NCBI GenBank assembly: GCA_036435485.1
Contig: CM071594.1
Coordinates: 96,623,001-96,687,000, forward strand
Length of the DNA stretch: 64,000 bases
Origin: Saposhnikovia divaricata
Lineage: Eukaryota > Streptophyta > Magnoliopsida > Apiales > Apiaceae
Reading direction: 5' to 3'
Part shown: piece by piece, positions 8,595 through 21,711 of the stretch
Layout: every line of letters starts with the position of its first letter
Position numbering within the stretch: position 1 is the stretch's first letter
The notes under the pieces: model-generated
Told to the model about the DNA's origin: nothing
What the model saw: the letters and a program-made list of their open reading frames with translations, nothing else
Databases searched by the model: none
Position numbers and translations under genes: made by a program

Positions 8595-10469
8595 GAATGC
8601 CTTCTTCAACTTTGAATCTTCTACCAGGAAATGCATTCAGAGTTACTCTCCTTTTTCCGTCTAGTTTTGGATCTTCATCTCTTCTTTGATCAAAGATCAC
8701 CTCTAGTTCCCAAGCACAAAGCATTTCTAGCTTATGGAGTGATCCAACAACTTTCTAATATAGACTCTTCAAGATACTGGTCCTCAGTTTGTGAAAGCTA
8801 TCAACATAGATTTCTTCTTTCCCATCTATGATTCTGAGAGGATTATCCAGTACACAGGGCTGATAGTTTGGTTCTTCACCATTTATCTTGTTCACTTTCT
8901 TGCAGTTTTCTTTCAGTTTAGCTTCAAAATCTTCAGCCGTCTGTTTGGCAGACTTGGGTGGTTTGTCAGCAGTTTTGAATTCTTCTTCAGTAGTCATGAA
9001 TGCTTCTGCTGCTTCATACACTTCTGCAGGTGTATAAGATGACGTTCTTTCTGCCCAGTCATACTTACACGCAACCTCTAATTCATCTGAACTCATAGTC
9101 AAGTTGGCATCATCAAGATCCATCCAGTCACCATGCTTCTCATAGAATTCAACATATCTTTCAGCATAGTATTTCTGGATATGTTCCATGGCTGGTTTAG
9201 GGACATTGCCATGACTTACCATAAGCTCCACCATTCTTGCCAACACAAAGAATTCGACTCTACGTGTCACTACTTCAGATGTCATTTTGAGGCTGTACCT
9301 GTCTATCACTGTTGACCCCATTATCATATTGAAATTCTTATCAACATCCATCATTCTACTTCCATCTATATGCCATATGGTGTATTTGGTTGCATGTTGC
9401 TTACTGTCATCCAAATCCAAAGAGACAGATTTCATGTCTCTTTCAGCAATTGATTTTTGACATTCGAAGCTGTTCATTTCTCTTTTCTGAATAATAGTCT
9501 TATCAACCACTACTTCATGCTTCTTTGTCTTAGCTGCGGCCTTTGTCTTCCCCTTTGTAGGAATTGTGCGCCAGGCTCTTGCTTTTCTTTTTGTCCTTTT
9601 AGACAAGAATGCCTTGGCATCCTTGTCCTTGACAGCATCTTCATTCAAGCTCTTGACAGTGTCTTTTTCAACTGTGTCCTCCATGACAGTATCTTCATTT
9701 AAGCTCTTGACAGTTTCTTTGTTGACAGCATCCTTTTCAGCATTAAGGCAGTCAACAGCAAACCATAAAATATTTGCTTCCAAGGCTTCAAGAATATCTG
9801 ATTGTCCTTCTTCAGTAACAGCATCCTTCTTTTCAATACTAGGAGTTTCTTCTTTTGCTTTCTCCTGAGTTTGATTTTTAACATTCTCAGCAGTTATTTT
9901 GTTTCTACTCCCACCTTCAGTTGCACCAGATCCTCCATTTCCATCAAGCTCATCGTCATCATGAGTGTCATCAAATGTGCAGCTTCCACCTCTTTCACCT
10001 CTTTTGGCATTAGATTCAGAAATTAAATTCTTTATTTGAGAGCTAAGACTCTCATCTCTTTTCACCAAAAGTTTGTGAATTTCCTTGATAGCCTTGACTC
10101 TTTCCTTGGTAATCTTGGACTTGAGGATCTGTCTCAGCACTATCATCACTGAGTCAGTTTTCAACTTTGACTCTTTATCCAAGGTCAGAAAACCAATTTT
10201 CTTGACTTCTGCACTTGTGGTCATCCTGTAGCAAACACCATATGGATTATCAATCACTTCTGGAAGTTTGTCTTCAATAATCCTCTTGATCTGTGCCAAC
10301 AGACTTTCATTAAAAGTTGTTGAGTTGGCCTTCACTTTTGTTGCTAAGGAATTTAGTACTCTTTTGCAAGCTTTGCAGTAGCTGCATTGTGATGAATATT
10401 GAGGTGCCAGTTTTCAGATATACATCAATTTCCCATCTTTTCTCTAAGTTAACTTTCACAGAGATACTT
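8595..10469 (-). pseudogene. Element B second ORF, C-terminal part, broken
   Basis: The main open stretch runs from 10335 down to 8755 and opens with GTG, so it has no true start. Past the TAG at 8755 the same frame stays open and protein-like to the element A junction at 8595, so this stop is a lesion. Upstream of 10335 a different frame (to 10464) is protein-like, and a single-base deletion near 10353 would explain the change. The sequence is Lys/Glu-rich. It has a run of Asp-Thr-Val and Asp-Ala-Val units at 9620-9750, created by repeated TTGACAGT-type words, and a C-terminal region roughly similar in character to the end of the A ORF. It is a remnant of an ORF of unknown function. Confidence 0.75.
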
Positions 10470-11719
10470 TGATAAGTGGATTTTATATCCACTGGGAATG
10501 CCTCCGTTCGGCTTAAATTGATTGTTTTGGACTCAAGTTTGTGTAGTTTTGATGTGTTTTGTGTAGTTGTGCAGGTTTGCAAGAATATCTAAGCTTTTGT
10601 CGTTTTTGGAGATTTAACTGATTAAAATTCGGATTTTCCGGGAAGGCTGCGCAGCTTATACTGTTTTGGCCATATATGGAGTTCTAGAAGTCCGTTTTTA
10701 GCGATCTTACTGCCCACGCGAAGCTTGAGAGATTTTCTACAACCTGGGATAGGAAACAAGTGCAAGAAATATGCTGATTAAATTCGCGCACGTGATCTTT
10801 TAAAAGAAGGCTATAAATTTACTGTTTTGTCCTTTTTCTAATTCTAATTGTATTCTGGGCAGTTTTGGGTACCTACTTTAAATCCAAATTGTAATAGAAG
10901 GCAATTTCTTGCTGGGCAAGATTTGTAGAGCCTATTTAAACACATCCTATCATTGTAAATCATAACAATTCATAGCTTTTAATCGTATCAAGGTACTTTC
11001 GATATTCAATTCTTTCTTCAATATTATGTTTTCATTCATTATCATTATTATTATTATGTTTTCTTTATTAAATATGCGTAACTAATTCTCTAATCTGAGG
11101 ATTGGGTAGTATTCCTTGGTATTCATGCATGCTTGATTATGTGATTTTCTGCTTTGCTGATCTGTTAATGAGATCTTAACACAATTAGGGGAGTCATGAA
11201 CCTTTGATTGTATTCTAGGGATTGTAATAAGCTTGGGAGAGAAGTTGCAATCTTAGTACATGATTTAACAGACATAATTTGAATATTAGATCGGGAGATT
11301 AATAGGAGAATTGTGAGACATATAATTCTTGGCATTTAACAGTTTATAGATATACTTTGATTGTATCACGGGAGTGACAATTAGGGTGTAGCTGTAAGCA
11401 CTATATTGTAGCCTGGGAGGGTACAGTATAACTTTAGAAGAATTGTTTTCAGCAAGGTAGGAACACAGATATCACATTAATATTGAGCATGTATTGAGAC
11501 CAAGTGAAGAACCCCAGTTCTTAGATTGTTTTCCAACATATTTGAATTTCAGTTTAAAATCAATTCTTAGTGCTTATAATTAGTTCTTGGTTAATTTAGT
11601 TAATACACAAACCCAAAAATTCTTCTCACACACTTCTAGACGTAAAGAGATAAGAAACCTGAACTTGATATTACATTCAGTCCTTCCCTGCGAACGAACA
11701 CACAAAAATACTACTAACA
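10470..11719. repeat. H: probable solo LTR (1250 bp) inserted in element B
   Basis: It starts TGATAAGTGG and ends CTACTAACA, and is flanked on both sides by TACTT (10465-10469 and 11720-11724), the signature of LTR integration. It has no substantial ORF, no primer binding site and no polypurine tract. It has TATTTAAA near 10932 and several strings of the form GGGAGTGAC or GGGAGAGA. The B coding frame stays in register across the empty site, which supports these boundaries. An LTR pair recombined to a single copy is the simplest reading. The parent family is unknown, probably gypsy-type. Confidence 0.7.
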
Positions 11720-14573
11720 TACTTATTATTTTATCCTTTAGTATTGTTGACAGTTTGTTGTAAACTCCTCCTGCTTCTGTGATTGAGTTATCCACCAACA
11801 TACTGAATTCTTCATCCTTACTGTTCAAAGTACTCTCTATATAGCTAACCATCATTATTCCTGCATCATCCGGGCTATACTCACTTCCATCAGACCAGGT
11901 GGTTCCAGTTGTCAGATTTATGTACTCAAGCATTTTATCTTTTCCTTTACCCAGGCTGTTTTGCTCTTCCCTTTCTCTCCATAGTTTTTGCAGTGGAGTT
12001 TCCATGATTTCAAGAGTTGGCTCATTAATTTTCAGAGGAGACAATATTGGTCTTTTAGACTTTTGAGTTTCTTGTAATTGCTTTATTACTTCTTTGGTTA
12101 CCAATACTGACTCACCATCCATTTCATGTTCAATTAAGTCACCATCTCCAGAGGCTTTCAGCTCTTCACCAAAGTTTCTTTCTTCCTTTTTCTCTTGCTC
12201 CCCCTCACTCTCTTCTCCATCTTTAACTTGTACCTGCTCCCCCTTGCTTGTAGCTTCCCCTTGTTTCTTCTTCTCTACCACTTTTTCTGAGATATTTGGA
12301 TCTACTACTCTATTCTGATCTACCACTTTCTCCCCCTTAGTTAAGTTGACAGCACTAAGAGTAGCAGAAAATGATAGCAAAGTCTGTTGATTCTCAGCAA
12401 AACCAGCAGCTACCATAGTGGACAGATTGTCAATCTTGGCTTCCATGGATGTACATCTGCCCTCAAGGGATTTCAACCTTGAATTAGCTTGTTTAGAAGG
12501 ACCACCAGATCTTAACCTTTTTGGAGGGAAAGGAAAAGATTGGGGCAAGGAGGCTGTGGGGGTTCTCACACTCTCATTGTTTTTCTGAGTGATCTCATCA
12601 CTCCTCACAGATGAACTCTCAAGGCCTAGAGCCTTATGTTGTGGGGCTCCCTCAGGTTCACTCTAGACATGCTCAAGTCCTTCACCTTTTGCCAGCTCAT
12701 TTGGCTGCCTTTCATTTTTATGCTCACCTCTCTTTTCTTTTATCTCTCTTTTCTTTTTCTCTCCATCACTCAACCTAGATGCATAGGTATGAGCAGTACT
12801 TACATGCATTTGAGTTGAAAAATTAGAGTGTTTAGATCTTACCTTTAAAGCAGAGATAGGCAAATGATCATCATCAGAAGCATCTTCAATAATTACTGCA
12901 TCTTGATCAGGCTGTGTAGAGGTGACAACATCTTTAACCAAAACGTTACTGTCAATAGATGGAGTGATAGCAACTTTGGTGGTGTCTTTGACAACAGTTG
13001 AGGCTGTGATAGCAACCTCCCTAGGGTCAGTTGCTTGTTGGAGTTCGACCAAGATGTTAGCTGTTTCATTTTCTAGCAGAGTGCCACCTTGATCTAGCTA
13101 AGTGTTTGAAGGAGTGGTGTCCATTTCACTTTAAGAAATAGGTTCTTGTGGACCACTAGATGGGGGCTCATCCATAATAGGAGATGGATGATCGTAACCT
13201 GAAGGGTTGGGACTGTCCTCCTCTCTAGGTTGTTGTGAAGAAACAATTGATGGATTAGAGAATAAAGAAGGTGAAGGTACAGAAAAGAATGTTGGCTGTT
13301 CCACAGATGTAACTTGTGGAACATTAATAGTGGAATTTTGATCCTCACTGTGCCCTAACTCCATGTGTGTATCTGCAAGTGGGGGCTCCTCATGATTGAG
13401 TTCATGAGTTTGTACAGACTCTTTACAGGTTGCCTTGGGAGACATGCCAATTTCAATATATGCCTCTTGTTGAGAAGGGACATCTAGGGATGTGTTTGTT
13501 TCCCTTTTATCCTCCACAGCCTTTTGTGAGGCCGTGGAGTGGCTGACAGTGGCTTTGCCCCTCTTAGCTCTCTTCTTCTTAGGCTCGAGAGGAACCACTG
13601 TGGGTTCACTTTGACTAACATCCTTATTTGCTGCATCTTGTGCAGTTTCTCCCTCAACACTCTTACTACTACCTCCATCACCAGTTTCCAAGGGTCTTTT
13701 CTTGGATTCTTGTAAGGCTAATTTCATGCTCTTGGTAGTCTAGACTGTCTGATTTGTATGTATGGAGAAGAATGTGGGTTAACTGAATTTGGGTCTAATT
13801 GAGCTTCATTCTGAAGTGGAATGTATCAAACTCACTTGGTGATAATGGAAAATCAAGGTTGGGCACTTGATCAACCATGCGTTGTGTGAAACAAAGTGGA
13901 ATATCTGCATTTAAATTCTATGAATTGAGAGTTGTGTGTGTGTTCCTTTTTAAAACATTGCACTCCATTGTGAGGGAGACATTTTCATCAATTCCATATA
14001 AAGAATTTATGCATAACATAATAAATCAAGGATGAACAAGTACCTTGTTGTTCAGGGCAGATTTGATTTATGCCAAGAGCATCTTTCCTAGATCCACCTT
14101 GTAACCATGGACAAGAGAATGAGTGAGTTTCTTGATATAGGTAGGGATTCCATTCTAGCCAGAGGTCTTTGTTGAGAAGACTTTCACCATTACATCAAAA
14201 ACCATGCTCCATTCCTTTCTCAGGCATTTCCTGTCTATTTCGCCAGTTGGGTACCAACTTGAGGTTCCTTCATCAATAATATGGCCAGAATACCCAATTT
14301 TCAAGAAGAACTTCTTTAGGGTTTCATCATTTGCAAGCTCCTGGTATGATTCATTAGCTTGCAATCCAGTTCCCAGGGTTTCATTGATGCCCTTGATAGT
14401 GAGAATGTAGGTAATGTTGTTGATTTTGAAGTTAATGGCTTTATTACCTGCATTTCCTTGAAGAATGACAGTTTTCCAAAATTGTTCAAGTTTGTCTAGG
14501 TCCAAAGACTGGGTTGAGGTAATAGCATGACCTAGATAGGACTTGTTCATGAAGGATAGAAGTCCTTTGAAGC
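11720..14573 (-). pseudogene. Element B second ORF, N-terminal and middle part, broken
   Basis: Reading down the minus strand, the open pieces are 14573-14155, 13727-13131, 13052-12663 and 12608-11720, separated by stops and frame changes. The first piece carries the N-terminal plant-transposon-like domain, with a KEWSMVFDVMVK stretch matching the WSYFCDAF position in the A ORF. The 25 codons before it lie at 28424-28350 on the other side of element C. The middle is Ser/Pro/Lys-rich with a short nuclear-localisation-like KKKRAKRGK. The 12608-11720 piece is rich in Lys/Glu and coiled-coil-like. The open frame that continues below 11720 runs into H and is not real. Confidence 0.75.
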
Positions 14574-16069
14574 TGAAAGGCATATGACACAGCCTATTTG
14601 TAGTTCGAGGACTCAACTCAACTTAAGCTTAGATTGTAATAAGTAAATAACTTTAACTGTCACAGGAATCTCAGAAGATACTATCTTTCAGAAGAAAAAC
14701 CGTAAAGTCAATCTATAGTTTTGATGCTTTACACTGGAAGAAGCTCAGCTTGCTGATCAAGCCTCAGTATAGCATCAAAGAAGTGGATTTATTTCTAAGA
14801 CAGAGATTCCTGGAGTGACAGGTTCAGACAGAATACAGTGGAGTACAAGAAGGAGAAAGAGATGAGAAGAAAAATGAATCACATTTTAATGTGAAAATTA
14901 AAGGACAGTCATTGAAGTTAGTCGTTCATGAACCAGACCGTGCATGGAACGTCAACAGAATATTCAGTGGTATTCCTTTATTACTTTCAGTGATTCAGAA
15001 AAGATTTAGGACAATCCAAGGATATATAATTATCCTTCTTTAATTAATTTAAATCAAGTAGTCAATTTAATTAATAAATTAATTCATCAAGAATTAATTC
15101 ATTAATTAAATTAATTATTAAATTAATTAAATCTGAATAATTATTTAAGTAAGTTTAAATTGAAATGATTATTTATTAATCAGTTTACTTTAAAACTGAA
15201 AAATGAACTAGCAAGACAATCTCTGATTGTCTTGCCGATTGTCTTGAAGAAGGAAATCAGTCTTGCTGATTGTCTTGGTGATGATTATACTCGACAACTT
15301 TAAAAAAGGAGAATAAAAATCTGATTTGATTGTCTTGACGATTGTCTTGACAGTTCAAATCAGATTGTCTTGATAATGATCAAAAAGAAAAAGCTTCCGA
15401 CGGATTGATAATTATTGATAAAGCAAGACAAAAATCTCAGAAATTGATTGTATTGCCGATTGTCTTGGAAGAACCTGATTGTCTTGCCGATTGTATTGCC
15501 TATTATCTTGGCAGTACAAAATTGATTGTCTTGGAAGAACAGATTGTATTGCCGATTGTCTTGACAGTTCTAATTAAAGAAAAAGAGGCAGTAGACAATA
15601 TAAGAAGAAATCACAGGCGGCTCAAGGATAGACAGACTGAATATTACATTCAAGAAAAAGCAATTTTCTCTCTTCTCTCTCATCAAGAACACAACCTGCA
15701 GGAGCTAAAAAAATCATAGAAAATCAAGTTCATCTTATTTTTAATATCTGATCCGATATAACTTGATTACTTCATACTCTTGTACTATTAGCGAGTTTTT
15801 ACTCCTAATCTATATCTTGATTTTTATTAACAAATCTAGAAAAATTCATGTCGAATTTTCTATTTTGTTTTTATTAACTAGATATAATTTCTGTACTGTA
15901 TTTGTAACAAACCCCTCAAGTTAATATAATTTTATATTCAACTTGAATTTTGTTTCATTTAATTCCGCTCAAATTTGTCAAAATATAAATTAAATTTATC
16001 CGGACAAATTTTGATTAAACAGTACTGTTTGTATTCAACCCCCCTTCTACAAACATATTGGACCTAACA
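14574..16069 (+). repeat. C 5' LTR (1496 bp)
   Basis: It begins TGAAAGGCATATGAC and ends GGACCTAACA. The region 15211-15570 is filled with GATTGTCTTG and its complement CAAGACAATC, some as hairpins (GCAAGACAATC with GATTGTCTTGC at 15211-15235). A long AT-rich stretch of TTAATTAA-like words precedes it (15040-15190). The C-run plus TTCTAC near 16038-16050 matches the element A LTR. The small open frame at 15405-15719 is made of the motif repeats and is not a gene. Confidence 0.93.
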
Positions 16070-16070
16070 A

Positions 16071-16083
16071 TTGGTATCAGAAC
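16071..16083 (+). other. C primer binding site
   Basis: TTGGTATCAGAAC lies one base after the LTR end. It matches the complement of the initiator methionine tRNA 3' end except near its last bases. It would prime minus-strand DNA synthesis. Confidence 0.85.
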
Positions 16084-16166
16084 TTTTTGATTGACGCATA
16101 AATCAAGATCCTATTTTATTCAATTAAAAATCTACACCGAATTTTTAACTCTTTTAAAAATTCATC

Positions 16167-18459
16167 ATGTCTTCAAAAGCTATTGTGAAGATCCCGATCT
16201 TTGATAAAGATAACTACGACATGTGAAAGAACAAAATGGAATTGTTTCTCGATGTGTCAAATTATAAATATTTGAGTGTGTTGAAAAATGGACCTATAAC
16301 CTACAAGGTTCATGAACCTGAAGTTATTGTTAACAACGTTGTTGTGACCCCTGCCAGATCCTATGATAAGGATCCTGCTGATTTTTCTACTGATGAAAAG
16401 GAAAATGCTGGCTTGGATAAAAATTTGAGATTAATCTTAATAGATTCCCTAGATGCGGTAATGTATAGTCATGTTATGAACTGCAAAACTGCTAAGCAAA
16501 TGTGGGAGACTATTGAGACAATCAATGAAGGAACTGATGAAGTCAGGGAAAATAGACTTCAAATATTAACCTCTGAATATGAACACTTTAGGTCTGGTCC
16601 TAATGAAGGAATTCAAGAAGTGTTCGAAAGGTACAATAAAATCATAAACAACTTGTTAATCCATAGCAAGCACTATACTCAAAAAGAGATTAATATGAAG
16701 TTCCTGCTGACCATGCTGACTCATTTGGAACATAGGATAACTGCCATAAGAGAATCTAGGGATTTGAATAAAGTTCCTCTAGATAGACTCTTTGGGATAC
16801 TAAAAACTTATGAGTTGGAGCAAGTGCAACAGAAAGAGATTCATGGTAAAGGAAGGGTTCCAAGTTCATCTGCAGTTCCAAGTTGTTCGATCTCACACTT
16901 CTGACATGGAAAAAGCCGAAGTAGAGCAAGGTCAGACTCCAGCCAATCAGGATGGTGGAGAATTTTATTCGTTGGAAGAATTGGATGAGCTTGAGGATGA
17001 ATCCTTGGCACTCATGGTGAGACAGTTTGGCAATTTCAGATTCAGAAGAAATCCCAAGTTCAGGTTCAAGTCTAACAGCTGATTCCAAAGAGAAGGCTCT
17101 TCATCCTCTAGTAACAGAGGTGGTTATAAAACCGGGACTGTTGATAGAAGCAAAATTCGTTGTTATAATTGCAATGAACTTGGACATTTTACCACAGAAT
17201 GTCATAAACCCAAGCAAGGCCAGAGGAGAGATTTTTCTTCTGAAAAGAAGAAGCCTGGAAAAGCATATGTTGCTACCGGTAAAAGTTAGGATGACACAGA
17301 TATCGAAGATGAAGAATATGGAAACTTTGCATTGGTAGCAAATGCTGAGACACCCACTGTTTTCAGAACTCCGGTAAAACTTACTGATTCTGAGTTGATT
17401 AGTAGTCTACGTAATTCTTTGAGTTGTGCACAAAGTGAAAATGCTAGAATAAATCAATTTAACACTAACTTTGGAAATGAAGTGTTAGAACTAAAAAAAT
17501 TGATTGTTAATCAAGAACAACAAAAAGAGCAAATGGCACTACTTAGCTATAGGGATAAGTCTTTAGTGGAAGTAGTGTCTAAACAACTTACTAGGATTGC
17601 TGAACTTGAGACACAAATTAGGGCTTGCTAAAATTCCGTTAAAGAATCTAAAGAGTACTTCAATAAACAAGCTGTAGAACGAACTGTAGGAATAGGGTTT
17701 GACTACAATGAAGCTGTTGGTTCCTTGGGCATAAATACTCCTAATCGTTTTAGTGCTAAAGAAAGGGGTATACCACATGTGCTCAAGAATGTTAAAGAAC
17801 CTCTCTTTAGAAAGTCTTTTGATGAACCTCCTAATATGCTTTCTATAGAAATTGAGGAAGAAATAAAAAATGAGGACAGTACTAATGGCATAGTCCTTGA
17901 AAATGAAAAAGCTATTAAGGAACCAGTTGAGGTTGTTGAGTCAAATAGTTCATCTGAAACTGAGTTAAGAAGTAACAAGTGGAAAAAGAAAAACAACATG
18001 TCTAACATACATACCATGCCTGTTATTGATACTTCTCATAAAGCATGTGGTGTTGTCAATTGTATGTCTTGTGCTTTTAATATCATGTCTGCTTACTTTA
18101 ATGGTAATCATGCATATGCTGACAAGACTACACCACGACAACATATGAACAGAAACAGAAATGCTAGTTCTAAGACTGCCAATCCTCCTCAGGCTAGGAG
18201 AGAAACATTTACACCTAAGCCTAAACAAAGTATTACTAAGGCTGTTCATAAGGTCAAATGTCCAGTCAATGGAACAAGTATTATTTCTGCCAAACAAACA
18301 TGGTTACCCAAGATGAAATCTAAAATTGTTAAATCTATTTATAAGGTAAAATGTTTGTTCACTAAGGATGTTAAGATCAAAAATGTTGTTTTTCCTGACA
18401 AAGGCCAATACTTCAAGTACGCAGGACCCAATCAGATTTGGGTTCCGAAGAAAGTTTAA
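16167..18459 (+). pseudogene. gag: Element C gag and gag-protease linker, disrupted
   Basis: The start ATG is 16167. The first lesion is TGA at 16224, where the family has Trp in the gag N-terminus. The capsid-like domain then runs open to about 16900, with QMWETIETINEGTDEV and a helix-rich region. The frame then shifts by one, and the new frame holds a CCHC zinc knuckle (CYNCNELGHFTTEC, about 17161-17202). Stops at 17080, 17287 and 17629 interrupt it, after which it stays open to TAA at 18457. A coiled coil lies near 17380-17630. A long Lys-rich linker with Cys residues (17725-18459) precedes protease, as in other Sireviruses. It would have formed the virus-like particle. Confidence 0.85.
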
Positions 18460-18464
18460 CCTAC

Positions 18465-20100
18465 TTGTCATTGCAGGGTGTGGAACAGGTTGAATGAGTG
18501 ACCTGGATCTTGGACAGTGGATGTTCAAGGCATATGACTGGAGATAGAACCCTGCTGACAAATGTGGTTGAGAAAGCCGGCCCAGTCGTTACCTTTGGAG
18601 ATAACAGCAAAGGTAAAACTGATGGATATGGCAGATTAGAAGCTGGAAATGTTATCATTGATGATGTCTCGTGTGTGAAAGGACTTGAGCATAATTTGCT
18701 TAGTATTAGTCAATTCTGTGATAAAGGATATGATGTTCACTTCAATAAGAAGAATTGTCTGATTTCACACAAGAAAAATGAAAAGGCACAACTGACTGGA
18801 GTTAGAAAAGGCAATTTGTACGTAGCCAACATGAACTCTGGAAGCACTGAAGAAATCACTTGCTTCTATACTAAAGCATCTAATGACGAGAGCTGGCTAT
18901 GGCACAAGAAACTCTCTCATTTCAATTTCAAAACAGTGAATTCTCTAGTCAAAAGAGAATTGGTGAGAGATTTGCCTTAAATGGAATTTATACAGGAAGG
19001 ACTATGTGATGCCTGTCAAAAAGGTAAGTTAAAAAGGGCAACTCACAGGAGCACTGACACATCATCAATAACTGAACCTTTACAATTACTTCATATGGAT
19101 TTGTTTGGTCCAGTTAATGTGATGTCAATGTCAAATAAAAGATATGCTCTTGTGATTGTTGATGACTTTTCAAAGTACACATGGGTCTTGTTCCTGAACT
19201 CAAAAGATGAAACTCCACAGTTGGTGATTGATCAAATCAAGTTGATAGAGCTAGATTCAAAGCATCCAGTGAGAGCTATTAGGTCAGACAATGGAACTGA
19301 ATTCAAGAATGCAGCTCTAAATGACTTCTGCACTGAAAAGGGTATAACCAGACAATACTCAGCTCCAAGAACTCCTCAGCAAAATGGAGTAGTTGAAAGG
19401 AAGAATAGAACCTTGATTGAAGATGCACGTACCATGCTAAGTGAATCAAGACTTCCATTATACTTTTGGGCTAAAGCTATCAACACTGCTTGCTATACCC
19501 AGAATCGAACCCTTATCAACAAAGACTTGATGAAGACACCTTATGAAGCTATGACTGAAAAGAAACCAACACTCAAATACTTTCATGTATTTGGAACAAA
19601 ATGCTTTGTACTTAAAGAAGGATATGATCTAGGTGGAAAATTTGAAGCCAAAGCACATGAAGCAATTTTGTTGGGTATACAAGAAGAGCTTATAAGGTGT
19701 ATGTGATTGATCAACAGAAGATGATGGAAAGTGTCAATGTTACATTTGATGTCACTAAACTCCCCAGTATCCAAACGGAAGAACCATCTGAAAAGTTAAT
19801 GTTTGATGACATAACAGACTTAGATTCAGATGACGACAAACAACCTGATGTTGTTGCTGATAATACTCAAAATAATAATGATAATAATCATAGTGATGGT
19901 GGTGGAAACAATGATAATTTTCAAGACACCACTGACACTTTTGATTATTCATCAAGTCATTCCGGCAACAACTCAGGGGGAGACAATGAAGGTCAACAAG
20001 TCATACTCAACAACACAATACAGATCAAGGCGAATCATCAAGAATTAATCTACCCAGACAAACTATTTGGAATAGAGCTCATCCTTTTGAGTTAATTATT
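18465..20100 (+). pseudogene. pol: Element C protease and integrase, disrupted
   Basis: The protease active site is WILDSGCSRHMTGD near 18504. A TGA at 18495 lies just before it and a frame change separates it from the gag linker. The integrase zinc finger is present (HKKLSHFNF and CDACQ), split by TAA at 18978. The catalytic core shows the first Asp in HMDLFGP, the second in RSDNGTEF and Glu in NGVVERKNRTL. A frameshift near 19675 breaks the region after the core. A variable Asn/Asp-rich linker (19840-20040) with many AAT/GAT codons follows. Confidence 0.88.
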
Positions 20101-21711
20101 GGTGATCCAGATGTTGGAGTAAATACTAGAAGAGCTTATCAGAATCAATGCAATTATTCAGGGTTTCTATCTGAAATGGAACCTAAGTAAACTGAAGAAG
20201 CTCTTTCTGATCCTGATTGGGTGATTTCTATGCAAGATGAACTCAATCAATTCAAACAAAAAGAAGTATGGAAGATGGTACCCAGACCTTCAAATAGAAC
20301 AGTGGTTGGCACTAGATGGGTATTCAGAAACAAACTTGATGAAGATGGCATAGTCACAAGAAATAAAGCAAGACTGGTAGCAAAGGGTTATTCACAAGCT
20401 GAAGGCATTGACTATGATGAAACCTATGCTCCAGTGGCAAGACTCGAGGCCATTAGAATATTCTTGGCATTCGCAGCATTCTCAAACTTTAATGTTTATC
20501 AAATGGATGTAAAGAGTGCTTTTCTAAATGGTAAGCTAAATGAAGAGGTCTATGTAGAATAGCCCCATGGCTTTGAAGATCCAGATCTTGTGGACTATGT
20601 CTACTTCCTTTTCAAGGCTATCTATGGTCTCAAGCAAGCACTAAGAAAATGGTATGACACCCTTTCTGAATTTTTACTTGAAAATGGCTTTGATAGAGGT
20701 GTCATAGACAAAACTCTCTTCACTAAGAAACATAAAAATGATACAATACTAGTCGAAGTCTATGTGGACGATATAATATTTGGGTCTACTAATGATCTTC
20801 TGTGCAAGAAATTTACTAAGCTAATGCAGGGTAAATTTGAAATGAGCATGATGGGAGAACTGAAATTCTTTCTTGGATTGCAAATAAGTCAAAGGACAGA
20901 TGGAATATTTATCTATCAATCCAAGTATATCAAAGAGCTCCTCAAGAAATATCTAATGGAGGACTCATCTTCAGCTAAGACACCATCATCTACAGCTGTC
21001 AAGTTTGGAGCTTGTGAAAATTCTGCCAAGGTAGATGTCACAAGTTACAGAGGTATGATAGGCTCTTTACTTTACCTTACTGCAAGTAGACCAGATATTA
21101 TGTATGCTACATGCTTGTGTGCAAGGTTCCAAGCGGATCCTAGAGATGTTCATCTCATTGCTGTAAAACGAATCTTAAGATATCTTAAGGGTACGCCTAA
21201 TTTAGGTATCTGGTACCCTAAAGAATCTGGTTTTAATCTTGTTGGATACACAGATTCAGATTATGCAGGAAGTGTTGTAGATAGAAAAAGCACCTCTGGA
21301 AGTTTTCAATTCCTAGGTGGCAAACTAGTTTCCTGGTACAGCAAGAAACAACAAACAGTTTCCAACTCAACAGCTGAAGCTGAATACATAGCTGCTGGAA
21401 GCTGTTGTGCTCAAATCTTGTGGATTAGGAATCGGCTGAAGGACTATGGTTTTGTATTAGCAAAAATTCCAATTTTGTGTGATAATACAAGTGCCATAGC
21501 AATCTCCAGCAATCCTGTGCAGCATACGAGGACCAAGCACATAGACATCAGGTATCATTTTATAAGAGAGCATGTCATGAATGGTACTGTGGAATTGTTG
21601 TTTGTACCCACAGAAGAACAAACAGCAGATATTTTTACTAAGTCTCTTGACGAATCCACATTCACCAAAATTGTTGGTGAATTGGGTATGTTGAACAATC
21701 CTAGTAATTAA
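20101..21711 (+). pseudogene. pol: Element C reverse transcriptase and RNase H, disrupted
   Basis: The RT begins near 20190 after a TAA and is interrupted by TAG at 20560, where the family has Gln before PxGFED. The remaining frame (20563-21711) is open, with the catalytic YVDDIIFGS near 20760 and the RNase H markers SDYAGS, AEAEYIAAGSC, CDNTSAIAI and ADIFTKSLDE. Frame changes near 20080 separate it from the linker. It is very similar in layout to A and B pol, so the three belong to one lineage but to different families. Confidence 0.9.

Larger units (their letters stand above)
8595..14573 (-). mobile_element. Element B, downstream piece (second ORF), interrupted by solo LTR H
   Basis: This is the second ORF of the minus-strand Sirevirus-like element B. 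Its left end is cut by element A at 8594/8595 and its right end by element C at 14573/14574. Its 3' untranslated region and 3' LTR must lie beyond the left window edge, past A. Removing the 1250-bp insert H leaves a frame of about 4.7 kb in total, similar to the 4.5-kb second ORF of A. Confidence 0.85.

Noticed and set aside
11580..11719. Last part of the B second-ORF frame below 11720
   Set aside because: It lies inside the inserted solo LTR H, so it is a chance extension.
15405..15719. Small ORF repeated in both C LTRs (again at 27687-28034)
   Set aside because: It consists of the GATTGTCTTG motif array and is located in the LTR; it has no domain.
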